From the NCBI RefSeq assembly GCF_918741295.1, contig NZ_CAKKNB010000001.1, positions 1,240,001 through 1,304,000 of the forward strand: 64,000 nt of DNA. The letters run 5' to 3'. Below are positions 32,127 to 40,718 of the stretch, in pieces (position 1 is the first letter of the stretch; each line of letters opens with the position of its first letter). A model generated the notes under the pieces. The model did no database searches. It was not told the DNA's origin and saw nothing but the letters and a program-made list of their open reading frames with translations. This DNA comes from Aquabacterium sp. CECT 9606 (GTDB lineage Bacteria; Pseudomonadota; Gammaproteobacteria; Burkholderiales; Burkholderiaceae_C). Position numbers and translations under genes: made by a program.

Positions 32127-32882
32127 ATGTCTGATATTCACCAGATCGTCAAGATGGACCAGGGCGGGGTCAACGACCGGATCCTGGCCAAAGAAAGCAA
32201 AGCAGATTTCAGGCGCATCGAAGCGGCCAGTGTGAAGATGCCCACGCGCTTCACCAGCGCAGAGGGCAAGCGCTTCTTTGTTCGCTTGTTCAACACGCTG
32301 CAGCTCAACATGCACTTCATCTCGGTGATCGCACGCACGCGGCTGGATCACGATGACATCGTCAAGGTGGAGGCCAGCGTTCGGGCGAAGCTTGACGCGG
32401 TCAACGAGAGCCTGAACAGCGCCATCGATGGCGCAGAGGCCTTGTTCAAGGCCCATGGCATCACCAGTGTGGCGACGTATGACACCGTGGCCCTGGCGGT
32501 GGACGTCAGTGTGCTGTCGTCGTTTGGGCGTCGCTTCCTGGAGGTCCTGGGTAAGCTGGACCAGTTGATGCCACTGCTCCAGACGCTGGAGATCCATGAA
32601 GTGATCACTGCGCAGGCGGTGGACATCCAGCGCGCCAGCCTCAAGCGTCAGGTACGCGACGTGGCCAACGGGGCTCGCAATCTGGCCACTGGCCTGAGGC
32701 GCCGCATGAATGCCATGGGTGAACGGGGTGAGGGCGGTCCCGAGTCTGTGCCAGCCCCAGCAGCAAATGTTCAAGCATCTGGTGTGCTTGCTCAGGAGCT
32801 GGAAGCGACCGGCGATGATGCAAGTGTTTCGTCAGCCACGGACACCATGGAGCCTGTGGTTGCTGCTGTTGTCGTCAAGTAG
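32127..32882 (+). CDS. DUF1845 (AcaB-like) family ICE protein
   Basis: A 251-residue protein with the order typical of DUF1845: MPTRFTSAEGKRFFVRLFNT, NMHFISVIARTRLD, DGAEALFKAHGITSVATYD, DVSVLSSFGRRFLEVLGKLDQLMPLL and LKRQVRDVANGARNLATGLRRRM. AcaB of SXT/IncA-C elements belongs to this family and is an activator-associated DNA-binding protein. The C-terminus is Ala/Val-rich and variable. The ATG has GGGAG upstream. A regulatory role is inferred from the family. Confidence 0.8.
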   Translation: MSDIHQIVKMDQGGVNDRILAKESKADFRRIEAASVKMPTRFTSAEGKRFFVRLFNTLQLNMHFISVIARTRLDHDDIVKVEASVRAKLDAVNESLNSAIDGAEALFKAHGITSVATYDTVALAVDVSVLSSFGRRFLEVLGKLDQLMPLLQTLEIHEVITAQAVDIQRASLKRQVRDVANGARNLATGLRRRMNAMGERGEGGPESVPAPAANVQASGVLAQELEATGDDASVSSATDTMEPVVAAVVVK

Positions 32883-33257
32883 CTACTCAACGCGACCTGG
32901 TTGATGCTGGCAAGCGCCACGCGCAAGGGGCCAACTTCACGGACGATTTCGAGGAGCACAAGCCGTTCTTGCCTTGAGGCGTCCCATGTCGTCCGCTAAG
33001 GTGACATCGGGACGCATGTTGCGCCACCGTCGCAGTCGATACCTGCCTGCCTGTGCCTGTCCACGTTGCGCTGAGCCAGCCCGTTGACGAGGCACGATGT
33101 ACTTGGAGTTGCTCACAACCACACCGTGCGACCGGGACGCCGCCGATGTGATGCCGGAGTCGTGCGTCCCTATCGGCATGCGCAAACCCTGACCTAGCGC
33201 CGCCGCTACAGAGCAGGTCATGTCTTCCATCGGCATTCGCCGTGAAGAGGCCAGATC
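32883..33257. other. Gene-free stretch
   Basis: About 375 bp between the DUF1845 gene and alpA with no supported gene on either strand and no clear terminator. An oriT or attachment function is conceivable but nothing in the sequence demonstrates it. Confidence 0.35.
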
Positions 33258-33512
33258 ATGCCTAAACCCAACCGGGGTGCCGTTGTCGTGCCCGCGGCGC
33301 CTGTCCATGCTGTTGCGGCGCCATCATTGCCGCAAGTTGGCTTTCTCCGACAGGCACAGGTTCTGCAATTTGTTCCCATCTCCAAGTCCACACTGTGGCG
33401 GCGCGTGCAGACGCGCACCTTTCCTGAGCCCGTCAAGCTGTCGGTGCGCGTGACCGTCTGGAGGGTGGAGGACATCAGGCAATGGATCGCTGAACAAAGT
33501 AGCCGTGCCTGA
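33258..33512 (+). CDS. AlpA-family excisionase/regulator
   Basis: An 84-residue protein whose C-terminal half reads QFVPISKSTLWRRVQTRTFPEPVKL...VWRVEDIRQWI, the AlpA/MerR-like winged helix used by prophage and ICE excisionases and regulators. The N-terminal part is Pro/Ala/Val-rich. It lies upstream of the integrase-fold gene, as excisionase genes commonly do. Confidence 0.85.
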   Translation: MPKPNRGAVVVPAAPVHAVAAPSLPQVGFLRQAQVLQFVPISKSTLWRRVQTRTFPEPVKLSVRVTVWRVEDIRQWIAEQSSRA

Positions 33513-33844
33513 CGCCCTTTGCTGAAGCCGATGTTCACGCTTGCAGAGCCCGCCCTCTTGCAATGCACCTTGCTTGGCATGCCTTGCCCCGATATCGAGC
33601 GCGCTGGGGCCTTGGCACACGCCAATGCATGGGAAGTGTGCTGCTACCCATGCGGGGTGGTGCCACGGAACTTGCTTGCTTCTGGGTGTTGTCACGTGGC
33701 TTTTGTCCACGCCAAAGCAGATCTGCCTGATGCCAAAACCCCCCGCCTTCACCGGCGATTTCGACTGGTGAAAAGTGCGACCAGGGTTGAGCATGAAGGC
33801 ACTTTGGCAGCGTGAGGACAAGTAAACAAAGCAGGGAGAGGGTC
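33513..33844. other. Region between alpA and the integrase-fold gene
   Basis: About 330 bp. A Cys-rich ORF (ATG 33531 to 33815, plus strand, including CCYPCG and GCCH) is open here but has only a weak ribosome-binding site and no recognised domain; it is left unannotated. Confidence 0.3.
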
Positions 33845-34786
33845 ATGTCATGCGTACCAGAACTGGAACCAGACGGGAGTACCGTTGCCCAATCGATCCG
33901 GATGCTCAAGGAGGTCATCGATGGCGACACCTATGAGACCGTGGCCGCGCGGTTTGGCGTGTCACGCACGGCGGTTGAGCGGCGCATCAAAGCCATTGCG
34001 GTGCAGTTGAGCCAAGTGGCCGACATCGATGGTTTGAATGAAGATGGCGCCGCATTCGTCAGACGCTTGCGCCTGCACCGCGATGCCATCCTGACGGCCT
34101 TGGTGGATTTCGATCCGAGAAAGACGGTCGAGCATCGTTCAAGCCGCATCGTCTCCATGGATGAGATCATCCAGGCAGGCAAGCGCATCAAGGGGCGCAG
34201 CAATCGGGCCTGGCATGACCTGTCGCTGTTCTATCTCCTGTTCGCCACGGGCGCACGACCCCTGGAGATCGCCCGCCTCGAAGTGCGGGACTACCTGAAC
34301 TCCGATGGCAGCGTTCGGCGCCACTCCCAGATGCGTGCCGAGGTGGCCATCACTGGAAAGGCCCGCCCATTGCACTTCGCCAGCACGAGGCTGGACGAAT
34401 CGCTTTCAAACTACTTGGAAGAGCGCCTGAGGCTCGGGCTGGGCTTGGGACGGGATGGTGCTTACAGAGGGCTTGATCCAGATAGCCGCTTGTTCCTGTC
34501 TACAGCAGGAGAGGGGTTCAAGATCACACCCTATGGTGCGCCTGGTCAGCGACGGTTCTTGTGTCGACCGATCCTGGAGACCTATCGCAAGCTGTTTCGC
34601 TATGCCGAGATGAAAGGCGTGACGGCGCTGTCTGTGCGGCGCACCGTCGTGGCACGCCTCTATGAGCGTGGCGCTGATGAGGACGATGTCGGCCTGATCC
34701 TGGGCATCAGCGAACGCAGTGCGGTGCGCGAACTGCTGGCTCGCCACAAGCCGACCATCGAGCAACTGCTCGATGAACTGGTGTGA
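33845..34786 (+). CDS. Tyrosine-recombinase-fold protein lacking the catalytic Tyr
   Basis: A 313-residue protein. An N-terminal helix-turn-helix (YETVAARFGVSRTAVERRIKAI) precedes a phage-integrase-like domain: box I Arg in ATGARPLEIARLEV, a Lys in ITGKARPL, and box II reading LSVRRTVVARLYERG (Arg kept, His absent), then LILGISERSAVREL where an active enzyme has LGH...T..Y. No Tyr follows. It is therefore probably inactive as a recombinase or uses a divergent mechanism, and may act as a DNA-binding factor. The ATG at 33845 has GGGAG upstream. It overlaps the DUF1173 gene by 4 bp (GTGA). Confidence 0.75.
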   Translation: MSCVPELEPDGSTVAQSIRMLKEVIDGDTYETVAARFGVSRTAVERRIKAIAVQLSQVADIDGLNEDGAAFVRRLRLHRDAILTALVDFDPRKTVEHRSSRIVSMDEIIQAGKRIKGRSNRAWHDLSLFYLLFATGARPLEIARLEVRDYLNSDGSVRRHSQMRAEVAITGKARPLHFASTRLDESLSNYLEERLRLGLGLGRDGAYRGLDPDSRLFLSTAGEGFKITPYGAPGQRRFLCRPILETYRKLFRYAEMKGVTALSVRRTVVARLYERGADEDDVGLILGISERSAVRELLARHKPTIEQLLDELV

Positions 34787-36030
34787 ACACCATGCCCACC
34801 CGTCAAGGCGCTGAAGGCGACAGTCAGCGCTTTTCCATCAAAGGGCGGGTGGTGGATGCAAGTGCGCCAGACATGCAGGATCTGCTGGCTCACGTGTACG
34901 AGACCCCCGAACGTCCCCGATGTCTGTGTGTTCCTGGTGGTGTGGAGATGTACGTGGCGCGGCACCGTCAGTTCGTTGTCAAGCGCATGCCGGAAACCGG
35001 GTGTCGGCATCACCCATCGTGCCCATCCTTTGAGCCAGAGTGGCAACAGTCAGGCCTGGGCGAGTTGGTGGGCGAGGCTGTTCTGGAGATGGTTCCTGGC
35101 CAGATTCAACTGCGTGTGGACTTCCCATGGGTGCGCACGGTGGGGCGTAGCTTGGTTCGAGGTGAAACGCATGACGTGAACGAGGTGGAAGCGCCCAGGC
35201 GACGAATGAGCCTGCATGCCCTGATGCACTTCCTGTTCGAGCGAGCAGGCTTCAACCGATGGAGCCCGGCTATGGAGGGCAAGCGCAATCAAGGTGTCCT
35301 GCACAAATACCTGATGAATGCGGCCGAGGACGTGATGGTCAAGGGTGCTGGGTTGAGCGAGCGTTTGTACGTGCCCGAGCCCTTCAGCGAAGCCAGCAAA
35401 TTCGAGGTAGCTCAGCGCCGTCGCAACAAGCTGGCGGTCTTGCATCCGCATGAAGGGCAAAGCCCTCTGGCGGTGGTCATCGGAGAGTTCAAGGTCAGCG
35501 AGGTAACGGCCCTGGGGCGGCGTGTTTGGATCAAGCACATGCCCGATGCCCCCCTGCTGGTGGGCACCAAGACCTGGGAGCGCATTGAGCGGGTCTTCGC
35601 GCCATTGTTTGAAGCCCGTGACGCTGACAGCGGATACAAGGTCCGTTTGGTGCTGGTGGCACTGATACGCGCTCGCCGTGAGCACACCTATGAAATTGAT
35701 GCGGCCAGTTTGATGTTGACTAGCGAGCACTGGATCCCTGTGGAGGGCGTGCACGAGTTGCCGCTGGTGCATGCGCTTGTCTCTCAGGGCCGACGCTTTG
35801 TCAAACCACTGCGTTACGACGCCAGGAGCGCCGTTGCATTTCCCAATGCTTTGTTGCTGGATGCCGGTTGTCTGCCGGTGCCTTTGCATGTCATCAGCGC
35901 ATTCATGCCCCCGAAGGATCGGGCGGAAAAAGATCGCGTGGTGCGAACGTCCGGTGTTTCATCCTGGCTCTGGTGGAGTGCCGAAGAGATGCCTGCGTTG
36001 CCAGAGGCAATGACGTCCAAGAGTCATTGA
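34783..36030 (+). CDS. DUF1173 family ICE protein
   Basis: A 415-residue protein with CRHHPSCPSF (a possible zinc site), LHALMHFLFERAGFNRW, VLHKYLMNAAEDVMVKG, RVWIKHMPDAPLL, FEARDADSGYKVRLV and EHWIPVEG. It matches DUF1173, found in ICEs and plasmids of Burkholderiales; its function is unknown. The GTG start overlaps the upstream stop; ATG 34792 is an alternative. A truncated paralog that keeps the last 240 or so residues is at 50142-50873. Confidence 0.82.
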   Translation: MNTMPTRQGAEGDSQRFSIKGRVVDASAPDMQDLLAHVYETPERPRCLCVPGGVEMYVARHRQFVVKRMPETGCRHHPSCPSFEPEWQQSGLGELVGEAVLEMVPGQIQLRVDFPWVRTVGRSLVRGETHDVNEVEAPRRRMSLHALMHFLFERAGFNRWSPAMEGKRNQGVLHKYLMNAAEDVMVKGAGLSERLYVPEPFSEASKFEVAQRRRNKLAVLHPHEGQSPLAVVIGEFKVSEVTALGRRVWIKHMPDAPLLVGTKTWERIERVFAPLFEARDADSGYKVRLVLVALIRARREHTYEIDAASLMLTSEHWIPVEGVHELPLVHALVSQGRRFVKPLRYDARSAVAFPNALLLDAGCLPVPLHVISAFMPPKDRAEKDRVVRTSGVSSWLWWSAEEMPALPEAMTSKSH

Positions 36031-36121
36031 GCGAACCTCGGGCATATGGGCTCCGATGACCACCGTCTTGAGTCCTTCCAAGGCTGAGATAAACATTGGT
36101 CAGATGATTGGCAGGTGTCGA

Positions 36122-36318
36122 TCACCGGCGTTTGCCGTGGCTTGCTGAGACATGTTGTCGAGCTGTCGGCTGCTCAAGAGCCTCCCCCTGGCCAAGCCCA
36201 CTCAAGATGCCGCAATGCGCCACGTCTTTTGCCTGAGCACATTGCCCCCGCAGGGCCACCAGTTGTTTTTTCAAGGCGGTCAGCTCTCGAATCCGTTGGG
36301 CCACGTGTTCGATGTGTG
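36122..36318 (-). pseudogene. pbrR/cadR-like MerR regulator, C-terminal remnant
   Basis: The minus-strand translation RIRELTALKKQLVALRGQC ... CGILSGL matches the C-terminal coiled coil and Cys region of PbrR/CadR and aligns with the intact regulator at 54430-54888 (QRIKELRLLELELKQLRSQC ... CAILSEI). The DNA-binding half is missing; the reading frame runs straight into IS5-type transposase sequence. Confidence 0.7.
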
Positions 36319-36560
36319 AGGGATCCCGCTGCTTGTCCTTGTTCTTCGTCGAACTCGGCGCCCCGACGATCGTTGCGTCAACGATCGCCTGTGCCCCAAC
36401 TTTCAGCCCTCGTACCTGGAGCACCTCGCCCACCTTGCCCTGCCCAACTCGTTGTTCTCCAACAAACGGAGAAACTTCGGCAAGGTCGTCGCATCGGGCA
36501 GCGATACTGCTGATACTCCGCGTTCTGATCTGCCGCTACCGCAAGTGTCTGCTGCTTCAT
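36319..36560 (-). pseudogene. IS5-family transposase remnant
   Basis: Fragments in different frames: MKQQTLAVAADQ at the start (an IS5-type N-terminus), LPDATTLPKFLRLLENNELG, and VLQVRGLKVGAQAIVDATIVGAPSSTKNKDKQRD with the first catalytic Asp region. The N-terminal half is internally deleted and frameshifted, and the C-terminal half is absent. The remnant is fused to the pbrR tail. Confidence 0.7.
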
Positions 36561-36661
36561 CTTTGGGATCCTCCAACGAGTGCTTGCTAGGCATGCAAGT
36601 CATGCGCCAGATCGGACCTTTTTCAGCATTGCCCTAAGCCGGAAGGAGTGATAGATGCATG

Positions 36662-37318
36662 ATGTCTGAAGACAATCTGAAAGGCCCAAATGGTGAGGAC
36701 GTTCGATCATCCGTTAGCCAAGATGCTGCCGTGTCATCGACCGATCGATTCTACGAAGACCATGCGGTCGAATATTTCTCAGGGACCTCCGGTGCCCAGA
36801 CGCAGTTCGTCCTCGATCGGTTCCTGTCACATCTGCCGGCCAATGCCGCCATCCTTGATGCCGGCTGCGGCTCCGGTCGGGACCTCAAGTACTTTCATTC
36901 GCGGGGTCATTGCGCGTTGGGCATCGATGCCTCGACAGCCCTCGTACAAATGGCGGCGGAGTATTCGGGCGCCCCATGTGAAGTCGTTCGCATAGAACGC
37001 ATCAGCTATGAAGAACGGTTCGATGGGGTATGGGCATGTGCCTCATTGCTCCACTTGCCTCGGGACGCATTTCGCCCCGCACTTCGTAGCCTGAACCGGG
37101 CCCTCAAAAGAGGCGGCACACTCTTCATGGCAGTCCAGGAGGGGCAGGGCGAGGCGATTCGCCCGGACGGCCGGTTGTACGTCTACTACTCAGAAGACGA
37201 TATACGCACGTCACTTGACGCTGCCGGGTTGGCAGTGAATGAACTGTGGACGACGCGGAATTCGGCTGAGGCTGTGCACCAGCCGGTATGGATCAATGTC
37301 ATTGCCACGGCGCAATAG
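36662..37318 (+). CDS. Class I SAM-dependent methyltransferase (paralog 2)
   Basis: A 218-residue protein with SAM motif I AILDAGCGSGRDL, CALGIDAST, FDGVWACASLLHLP, and QEGQGEAIRPDGRLYVYYSED near the C-terminus. It is nearly the same protein as that at 56998-57654 and clearly related to that at 5193-5780. It converges on lspA. A GGAAGGAG sequence precedes the start (ATG 36659 or 36662). The substrate is unknown, but all three copies lie in metal loci. Confidence 0.85.
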   Translation: MSEDNLKGPNGEDVRSSVSQDAAVSSTDRFYEDHAVEYFSGTSGAQTQFVLDRFLSHLPANAAILDAGCGSGRDLKYFHSRGHCALGIDASTALVQMAAEYSGAPCEVVRIERISYEERFDGVWACASLLHLPRDAFRPALRSLNRALKRGGTLFMAVQEGQGEAIRPDGRLYVYYSEDDIRTSLDAAGLAVNELWTTRNSAEAVHQPVWINVIATAQ

Positions 37319-38142
37319 CGCGCCAGGACTGCACTGGCCGTCGGCATACTTCCCTGTTAACTCGGCTTAGTTTCCGTTTTCCCTCCCCGCAACTCGCAGA
37401 CGAGCATCAAGACAGCACCGAGGGTGATGCCGATGTCGGCCACGTTGAAGGCCGGCCAGTAGAACGACTGCCACCTGACATCAATCCAGTCCACCACCGC
37501 CCCGCGAGCGAGCCGATCGAGCAGGTTCCCTAAAGCACCGCCTAGGAGGAGCCCGAAGGCCAGCCGCTGAGGCCGACCGGTTTGAGGCCGCCGAATCAGT
37601 ACGGCAAAAACAACCGAGGCGGCCACAGCCACGGCGCTGAAGAAGAGGCGCTGCCATCCACCTGCGTCGTGCAAGAAGCTGAAAGCGGCACCTTCGTTGC
37701 GCCAGTGGACGATGTTGAGCACCGGGAGCCATGGCTCGCTGGAGCCATACGGGAGTGCAGCGACCACCGCAGCTTTGCTTGCGATGTCGATCAGGAAGAC
37801 GGCTGCGGCTGCAAGGAAGGCACGCGCAACGCTCGGATCCATTGTTTGGCGCATCCTCACTGGACCTTGTCCCTCTCGCCGGGCGCCCTGAGCAGGCGCA
37901 ACCCGTTGAACACCACGACCAGGCTCGCACCCATGTCAGCCAGGATTGCCAGCCACAAGCTGGCGTGTCCCGTGAAGGTCAAGACCATGAACACCGCCTT
38001 GGTGCCGATGGCAAAGGCGATGTTGGCTCTCAGCACATTGCCCACCCGATGTGAGAGAGCGATGAACTCTGGCAACTTGCGCAGATCGTCTTGCATGAGC
38101 GCCACGTCTGCGGTCTCAATGGCTGTGTCAGTGCCTGCTGCG
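36692..38142. repeat. Long direct repeat, copy A (methyltransferase-lspA-ATPase tail)
   Basis: About 1.45 kb that is highly similar and collinear to 57028-58476: the methyltransferase gene, lspA and the last part of the P-type ATPase. Copy A continues into the complete ATPase; copy B stops abruptly. Confidence 0.85.
37357..37860 (-). CDS. lspA: Lipoprotein signal peptidase (LspA/PbrC-like)
   Basis: A 167-residue protein with four membrane helices and the LspA signatures NEGAAFSFL, GNLLDRLARGAVVDWIDV and FNVADIGI, which carry the two catalytic Asp residues. It cleaves signal peptides of prolipoproteins. It overlaps the end of the metal ATPase gene (GTGA), the same arrangement as pbrA with the pbrC signal peptidase in lead-resistance operons, so it is probably a dedicated copy rather than the housekeeping one. 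ATG 37854 is an alternative start. Confidence 0.9.
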   Translation of the reverse strand: MRMRQTMDPSVARAFLAAAAVFLIDIASKAAVVAALPYGSSEPWLPVLNIVHWRNEGAAFSFLHDAGGWQRLFFSAVAVAASVVFAVLIRRPQTGRPQRLAFGLLLGGALGNLLDRLARGAVVDWIDVRWQSFYWPAFNVADIGITLGAVLMLVCELRGGKTETKPS

Positions 38143-40601
38143 CCCATGGCGAAGCCGATGCTTGCCTTTGCAAGGGCTGGCGCATCGTTCACCCCGTCCC
38201 CGACCATGCCGACTGGTCCTTGGGCGGCCATTGCCTCGATGGCCAAGAGTTTGTCATGAGGCAGCATTTCACCGCGAGCATCGCTGATGCCCACCTGAGC
38301 CGCGACCGCCTGCGCTGTCTTCTTGTTATCCCCAGTGAGCATGACCGGCTCGACCCCCAATTGCCTGAGCTGCGCGACGGCCACTTTGCTGCTCTCGCGG
38401 ACCGTGTCGGCCACGGCCAGCACGCCGAGGGCCTGTGTGGCGGTGGAGAGCACGACAGCGGTCTTGGCCTGGGCTTCCATCTGCTCAAGGAGTTGTAACA
38501 CGCGTTCGTTCGTCACCCCCAATTCATTGGCCAGCCGCTGATTGCCGATGTAGTAGGTCTCGCCGTCTATCGCGCCCTTCACACCGCGGCCAGCGAGCGC
38601 CTCGAAGGCCTGGACGTCGGCGTGCGGCTGGTCTCCATAGGCCCTGACGATGGCGGTGGCCACAGGATGCTCGGACAAGGCATCGAGGCTGGCAGCGATC
38701 CGGAGGACCTCTTGGCGCGAGAGCGGACCGAGCTCGACCGTGTCCGTGAGCACCGGTTTTCCATGGGTGAGCGTTCCGGTCTTGTCCAGTGCGACGGACT
38801 TGAGCAACCGGCCTTGCTCCAGATACAGTCCGCCCTTGACGAGAATGCCTCGCTTCGCTGCTGCTGCCAGACCGCTGACCACTGTCACTGGGGTGGAAAT
38901 GACCAGTGCGCACGGGCAGGCGATCACGAGCAAGACCAAAGCCTTGTACGTCCAGTCGTACCAGTCGCCGCCGGCCACAAGTGGAGGAATGAGGGCGATT
39001 CCAAGGGCAAGCACAAAGACTGCTGGCGTATACACGCTGGCAAAACGATCGACAAACCGCTGTGTGGGCGCACGTTGGCCCTGGGCCTCTTGCACGGAGC
39101 GGGCGATGCGGTCCAATGTCGTGTCACCCTTGCGGGCTCGAACCTCGAACTCAAGCGTTCCGCGCTCGTTGATGGTGCCCGCGTAGACCGTATCGCCTGG
39201 GTTCTTCTCCACAGGCATGCTCTCGCCGGTGATCGGTGCCTGATTGACCGCCGACTTGCCGGAGACAACCACCCCATCCAGCGCGATCCGCTCGCCGGGG
39301 CGCACACGCACGATGCCGCCGATGGCGACCGTGTCGGCCTTGACTTCGGCCCAGCGCCCATCGCTTTGCCGCAAGAGGGCCGTTTCCGGAGCCAGGTCCA
39401 TCAGTTTGCGAATGGCGTTGCGAGCTCGATCCAAGCTTAAGGCCTCGATCATTTCGGCCACGCCGAACAGCCAGATGACCACTGCTGCCTCTGGCCACTG
39501 TCCAATCAACGCTGCGCCGATGACCGCGATGGTCATCAAGAGATTCATGTTGAGCGATAGGGTGCGCAGAGCAATCCAGCCTTTGCGCAGGGTGGCCGTG
39601 CCGCCTAGACCGATGGCGGCCAAGGAGGCTGCAATAACGGGCATGGATGACTCGTCCATGCCTGAGAAGGCCAAGACCTCTGCACCCATCGCCAAGACGC
39701 CTGCTGCGGCCATTCGCAGCCATTCGGTTTTCGTGATTCCTGTGCCGAATTCCTTCGTGACGGCAGGAGCGGGATCATTGTGGTCCTGGAGCACAGGCGA
39801 CAGCCCCAGACGCTCGATCGCCGCGGTGATGGGCGCCTCGCTCGGGAGACCATGGCTCACAACCAGCTTGCGGCTTAACAGGTCAAATTGAAGGGCTTCG
39901 ACGCCGGCCATCCCCTCAAGCGCTTTGCGCAGCATGGCTTCCTCGGTGGGACAGTCCATTTTTTCGATGAGATAGGTCGCCTGGCCACGAGGGCTCGGCC
40001 CTGCCTCCCGCTCTACGCTTGCTTGCATGCCAATCTCATGCAAGGCCGCGAGGATCCCTGCGAGATCCACGGAAGCGTGCTGCACATCCAAACGGCGGTT
40101 CATCAGGTCGAAGTTGAGCCGCTCGATACCTTTGATCTTTTCCAAGCGCTTCCGGATGAGGCCCTCCTCGGTTGGGCAATCCATGTTGGTGATGAGAAGG
40201 CGCGAGGTGTTTCCAGTTGGCGGAGGAGATGGGGGAAAAGTCGCAGCAACCGGTGCCCGGCAGCTGGTGACGCCGCTGCTCAGCGCGGGCTTGCCGCAAG
40301 CTACCGGGCTGACAGATTCGCCATCCGTTGCAACGGTTCCTTTGACTCCAATGGCAAGCAAGGCGTCAAGGATAGGCGTGGTGGAGGTGAGGCGATGCCG
40401 TATGGACAGCCTGCCCGCACTCGAATCAAGTGAGAGATCCTCGATGCCGGTGATTTGACCCAGCTGAGCCCGCACAAGAGCTTCCGAACGCCGGTCCAAA
40501 TCGGGTAGATCGAGCATCAGAACCGTGGGCGGGCCCTGTTGATCGCTGGCGCACGAACCGCAGGTGGCAGGCGCGGAAGTGGGTGCATCGTCAGTTTTCA
40601 T
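37857..40601 (-). CDS. pbrA: Pb/Cd/Zn-exporting P1B-type ATPase (PbrA/CadA-like)
   Basis: A 914-residue ATPase. The N-terminus has CGSC, a degenerate HMA-like domain (about residues 25-85) and two HMA domains with MDCPTEE at residues 140-146 and 215 onward. TGES lies in the actuator domain, CPC at residues 562-564 in IACPCALVIST, the phosphorylated Asp606 in DKTGTLTHGK, and GDGVNDAPAL in the hinge. The DCPTEE-type binding sites and coupling to lspA resemble PbrA/CadA-like Pb/Cd/Zn exporters. ATG 40601 has AGAGG upstream. Its 3' end is duplicated at 58173-58476. Confidence 0.9.
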   Translation of the reverse strand: MKTDDAPTSAPATCGSCASDQQGPPTVLMLDLPDLDRRSEALVRAQLGQITGIEDLSLDSSAGRLSIRHRLTSTTPILDALLAIGVKGTVATDGESVSPVACGKPALSSGVTSCRAPVAATFPPSPPPTGNTSRLLITNMDCPTEEGLIRKRLEKIKGIERLNFDLMNRRLDVQHASVDLAGILAALHEIGMQASVEREAGPSPRGQATYLIEKMDCPTEEAMLRKALEGMAGVEALQFDLLSRKLVVSHGLPSEAPITAAIERLGLSPVLQDHNDPAPAVTKEFGTGITKTEWLRMAAAGVLAMGAEVLAFSGMDESSMPVIAASLAAIGLGGTATLRKGWIALRTLSLNMNLLMTIAVIGAALIGQWPEAAVVIWLFGVAEMIEALSLDRARNAIRKLMDLAPETALLRQSDGRWAEVKADTVAIGGIVRVRPGERIALDGVVVSGKSAVNQAPITGESMPVEKNPGDTVYAGTINERGTLEFEVRARKGDTTLDRIARSVQEAQGQRAPTQRFVDRFASVYTPAVFVLALGIALIPPLVAGGDWYDWTYKALVLLVIACPCALVISTPVTVVSGLAAAAKRGILVKGGLYLEQGRLLKSVALDKTGTLTHGKPVLTDTVELGPLSRQEVLRIAASLDALSEHPVATAIVRAYGDQPHADVQAFEALAGRGVKGAIDGETYYIGNQRLANELGVTNERVLQLLEQMEAQAKTAVVLSTATQALGVLAVADTVRESSKVAVAQLRQLGVEPVMLTGDNKKTAQAVAAQVGISDARGEMLPHDKLLAIEAMAAQGPVGMVGDGVNDAPALAKASIGFAMGAAGTDTAIETADVALMQDDLRKLPEFIALSHRVGNVLRANIAFAIGTKAVFMVLTFTGHASLWLAILADMGASLVVVFNGLRLLRAPGERDKVQ

Positions 40602-40680
40602 AGGTGCCTCTTTTGCTGAACGGGTAAACCTGAAGTGGCCATGGAGCCGAGCGCGTGTCTGCAGGGGCGCGTTGCGCAGC

Positions 40681-40710
40681 AAAAAAGGCCGCCCTTCTTC
40701 AGGGCGGCCT
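40681..40710 (-). terminator. Rho-independent terminator after czcE
   Basis: AGGCCGCCCT - 5-nt loop - AGGGCGGCCT followed on the minus strand by a run of T. It lies 9 bp after the czcE stop and before the ATPase gene, so the ATPase needs its own promoter or readthrough. Confidence 0.9.
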
Positions 40711-40718
40711 CCATTACG

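Noticed and set aside
32883..33257. oriT or attachment site in the gap before alpA
   Set aside because: No inverted-repeat and nick-site pattern or duplicated core sequence could be identified by eye; claiming it would be guesswork.
38622..39440. A 272-codon ORF on the plus strand
   Set aside because: It lies opposite the clearly real P-type ATPase gene and shows no domain or ribosome-binding site.
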